33,527 nucleotides of DNA from an uncultured cyanobacterium (GTDB lineage Bacteria; Cyanobacteriota; Cyanobacteriia; CAKZMO01), in assembly GCA_937128595.1 (NCBI GenBank), contig CAKZMO010000397.1, forward strand, positions 1 to 33,527. The letters run 5' to 3'. Each line of letters starts with the position of its first letter. Within the stretch, counting starts at the first letter, position 1. Position numbers and translations under genes: made by a program. The notes under the pieces were generated by a model that saw nothing but the letters and a program-made list of their open reading frames with translations, made no database searches and had not been told where the DNA came from. This document shows positions 33,461 to 33,527 of this stretch, piece after piece.

Positions 33461-33527
33461 ATGCATTCATACTCAGCACATGACATCAAAACTACTCCAT
33501 CAGTTCAGATCAAACGAGCGTGTTTAA
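33461..33527 (+). CDS. Possible gene start running off the right edge
   Basis: ATG 33461 opens a frame without stops to the window end (22 codons, MHSYSAHDIKTTPSVQIKRA and onward). AGG lies about 8 nt upstream. It is too short to assign a family and may be chance. Confidence 0.25.
   Translation, partial: MHSYSAHDIKTTPSVQIKRACL

Noticed and set aside
1-33527. Scattered GCGATCGC palindromes considered as operators
   Set aside because: They are HIP1 sites, frequent throughout cyanobacterial genomes and found inside and between genes alike.

Overview
The window is cyanobacterial chromosome-type DNA. The HIP1 octamer GCGATCGC and its core GCGATCG recur throughout, in genes and spacers. The gene content also fits: an MntCAB manganese transporter of the Synechocystis type, Ser/Thr kinases with TPRs, PAS/GAF hybrid kinases, SulP-STAS transporters, and a textbook NtcA nitrogen-control site. 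I see no rRNA, tRNA or CRISPR array, and no clear phage or transposase gene. The genus cannot be fixed by eye.

Layout. (1) 2-2840 (+): end of a nucleoside/BMP-type ABC transporter operon, with the 3' part of the ATPase, two permeases and a small unknown ORF. (2) 3045-6240 (-): mntC-mntA-mntB followed by a small PepSY membrane protein. Upstream lie a direct-repeat candidate operator and a 112-bp MITE-like palindromic element (6600-6711). (3) 6750-11619 (-): a run of FHA membrane protein, MscS channel with a C-terminal DEP domain, and Ser/Thr kinase with TPRs, which looks like one signalling unit. (4) 11897-14273 (-): a membrane-anchored FAD/NAD/[2Fe-2S] reductase, a DM13 lipoprotein 13 nt downstream, then a DUF1622 membrane protein. 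(5) 14787-17025: divergent aliphatic amidase amiE (-) and a glucose-1-dehydrogenase-like SDR (+). Between them one palindromic NtcA box has correctly spaced -10 elements on both sides, so amide-derived ammonium release is probably under nitrogen control. (6) 17535-22842 (+): a 1404-aa hybrid histidine kinase overlapping a REC-HisKA-HATPase kinase. (7) 22948-24723 (+): a telomere resolvase (protelomerase) homologue with a coiled coil and an extra C-terminal domain. This enzyme class makes hairpin chromosome ends and is the most unexpected gene here. (8) 24963-26837 (-): a secreted lamin-tail/Ig/RTX protein. (9) 27154-28713 (+): a hemerythrin-like protein missing several iron ligands, a cupin gene stump with flanking 12-bp repeats, and an Ogt-type DNA repair methyltransferase. 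(10) 28793-33146 (-): two tandem SulP anion transporters, the upstream one fused to a cyclic-nucleotide-binding-like domain that lacks its key arginine.

The strongest leads are the protelomerase, the FHA/MscS-DEP/kinase unit, the bidirectional NtcA promoter and the degenerate hemerythrin. All function calls rest on motif recognition by eye. No database search was run.
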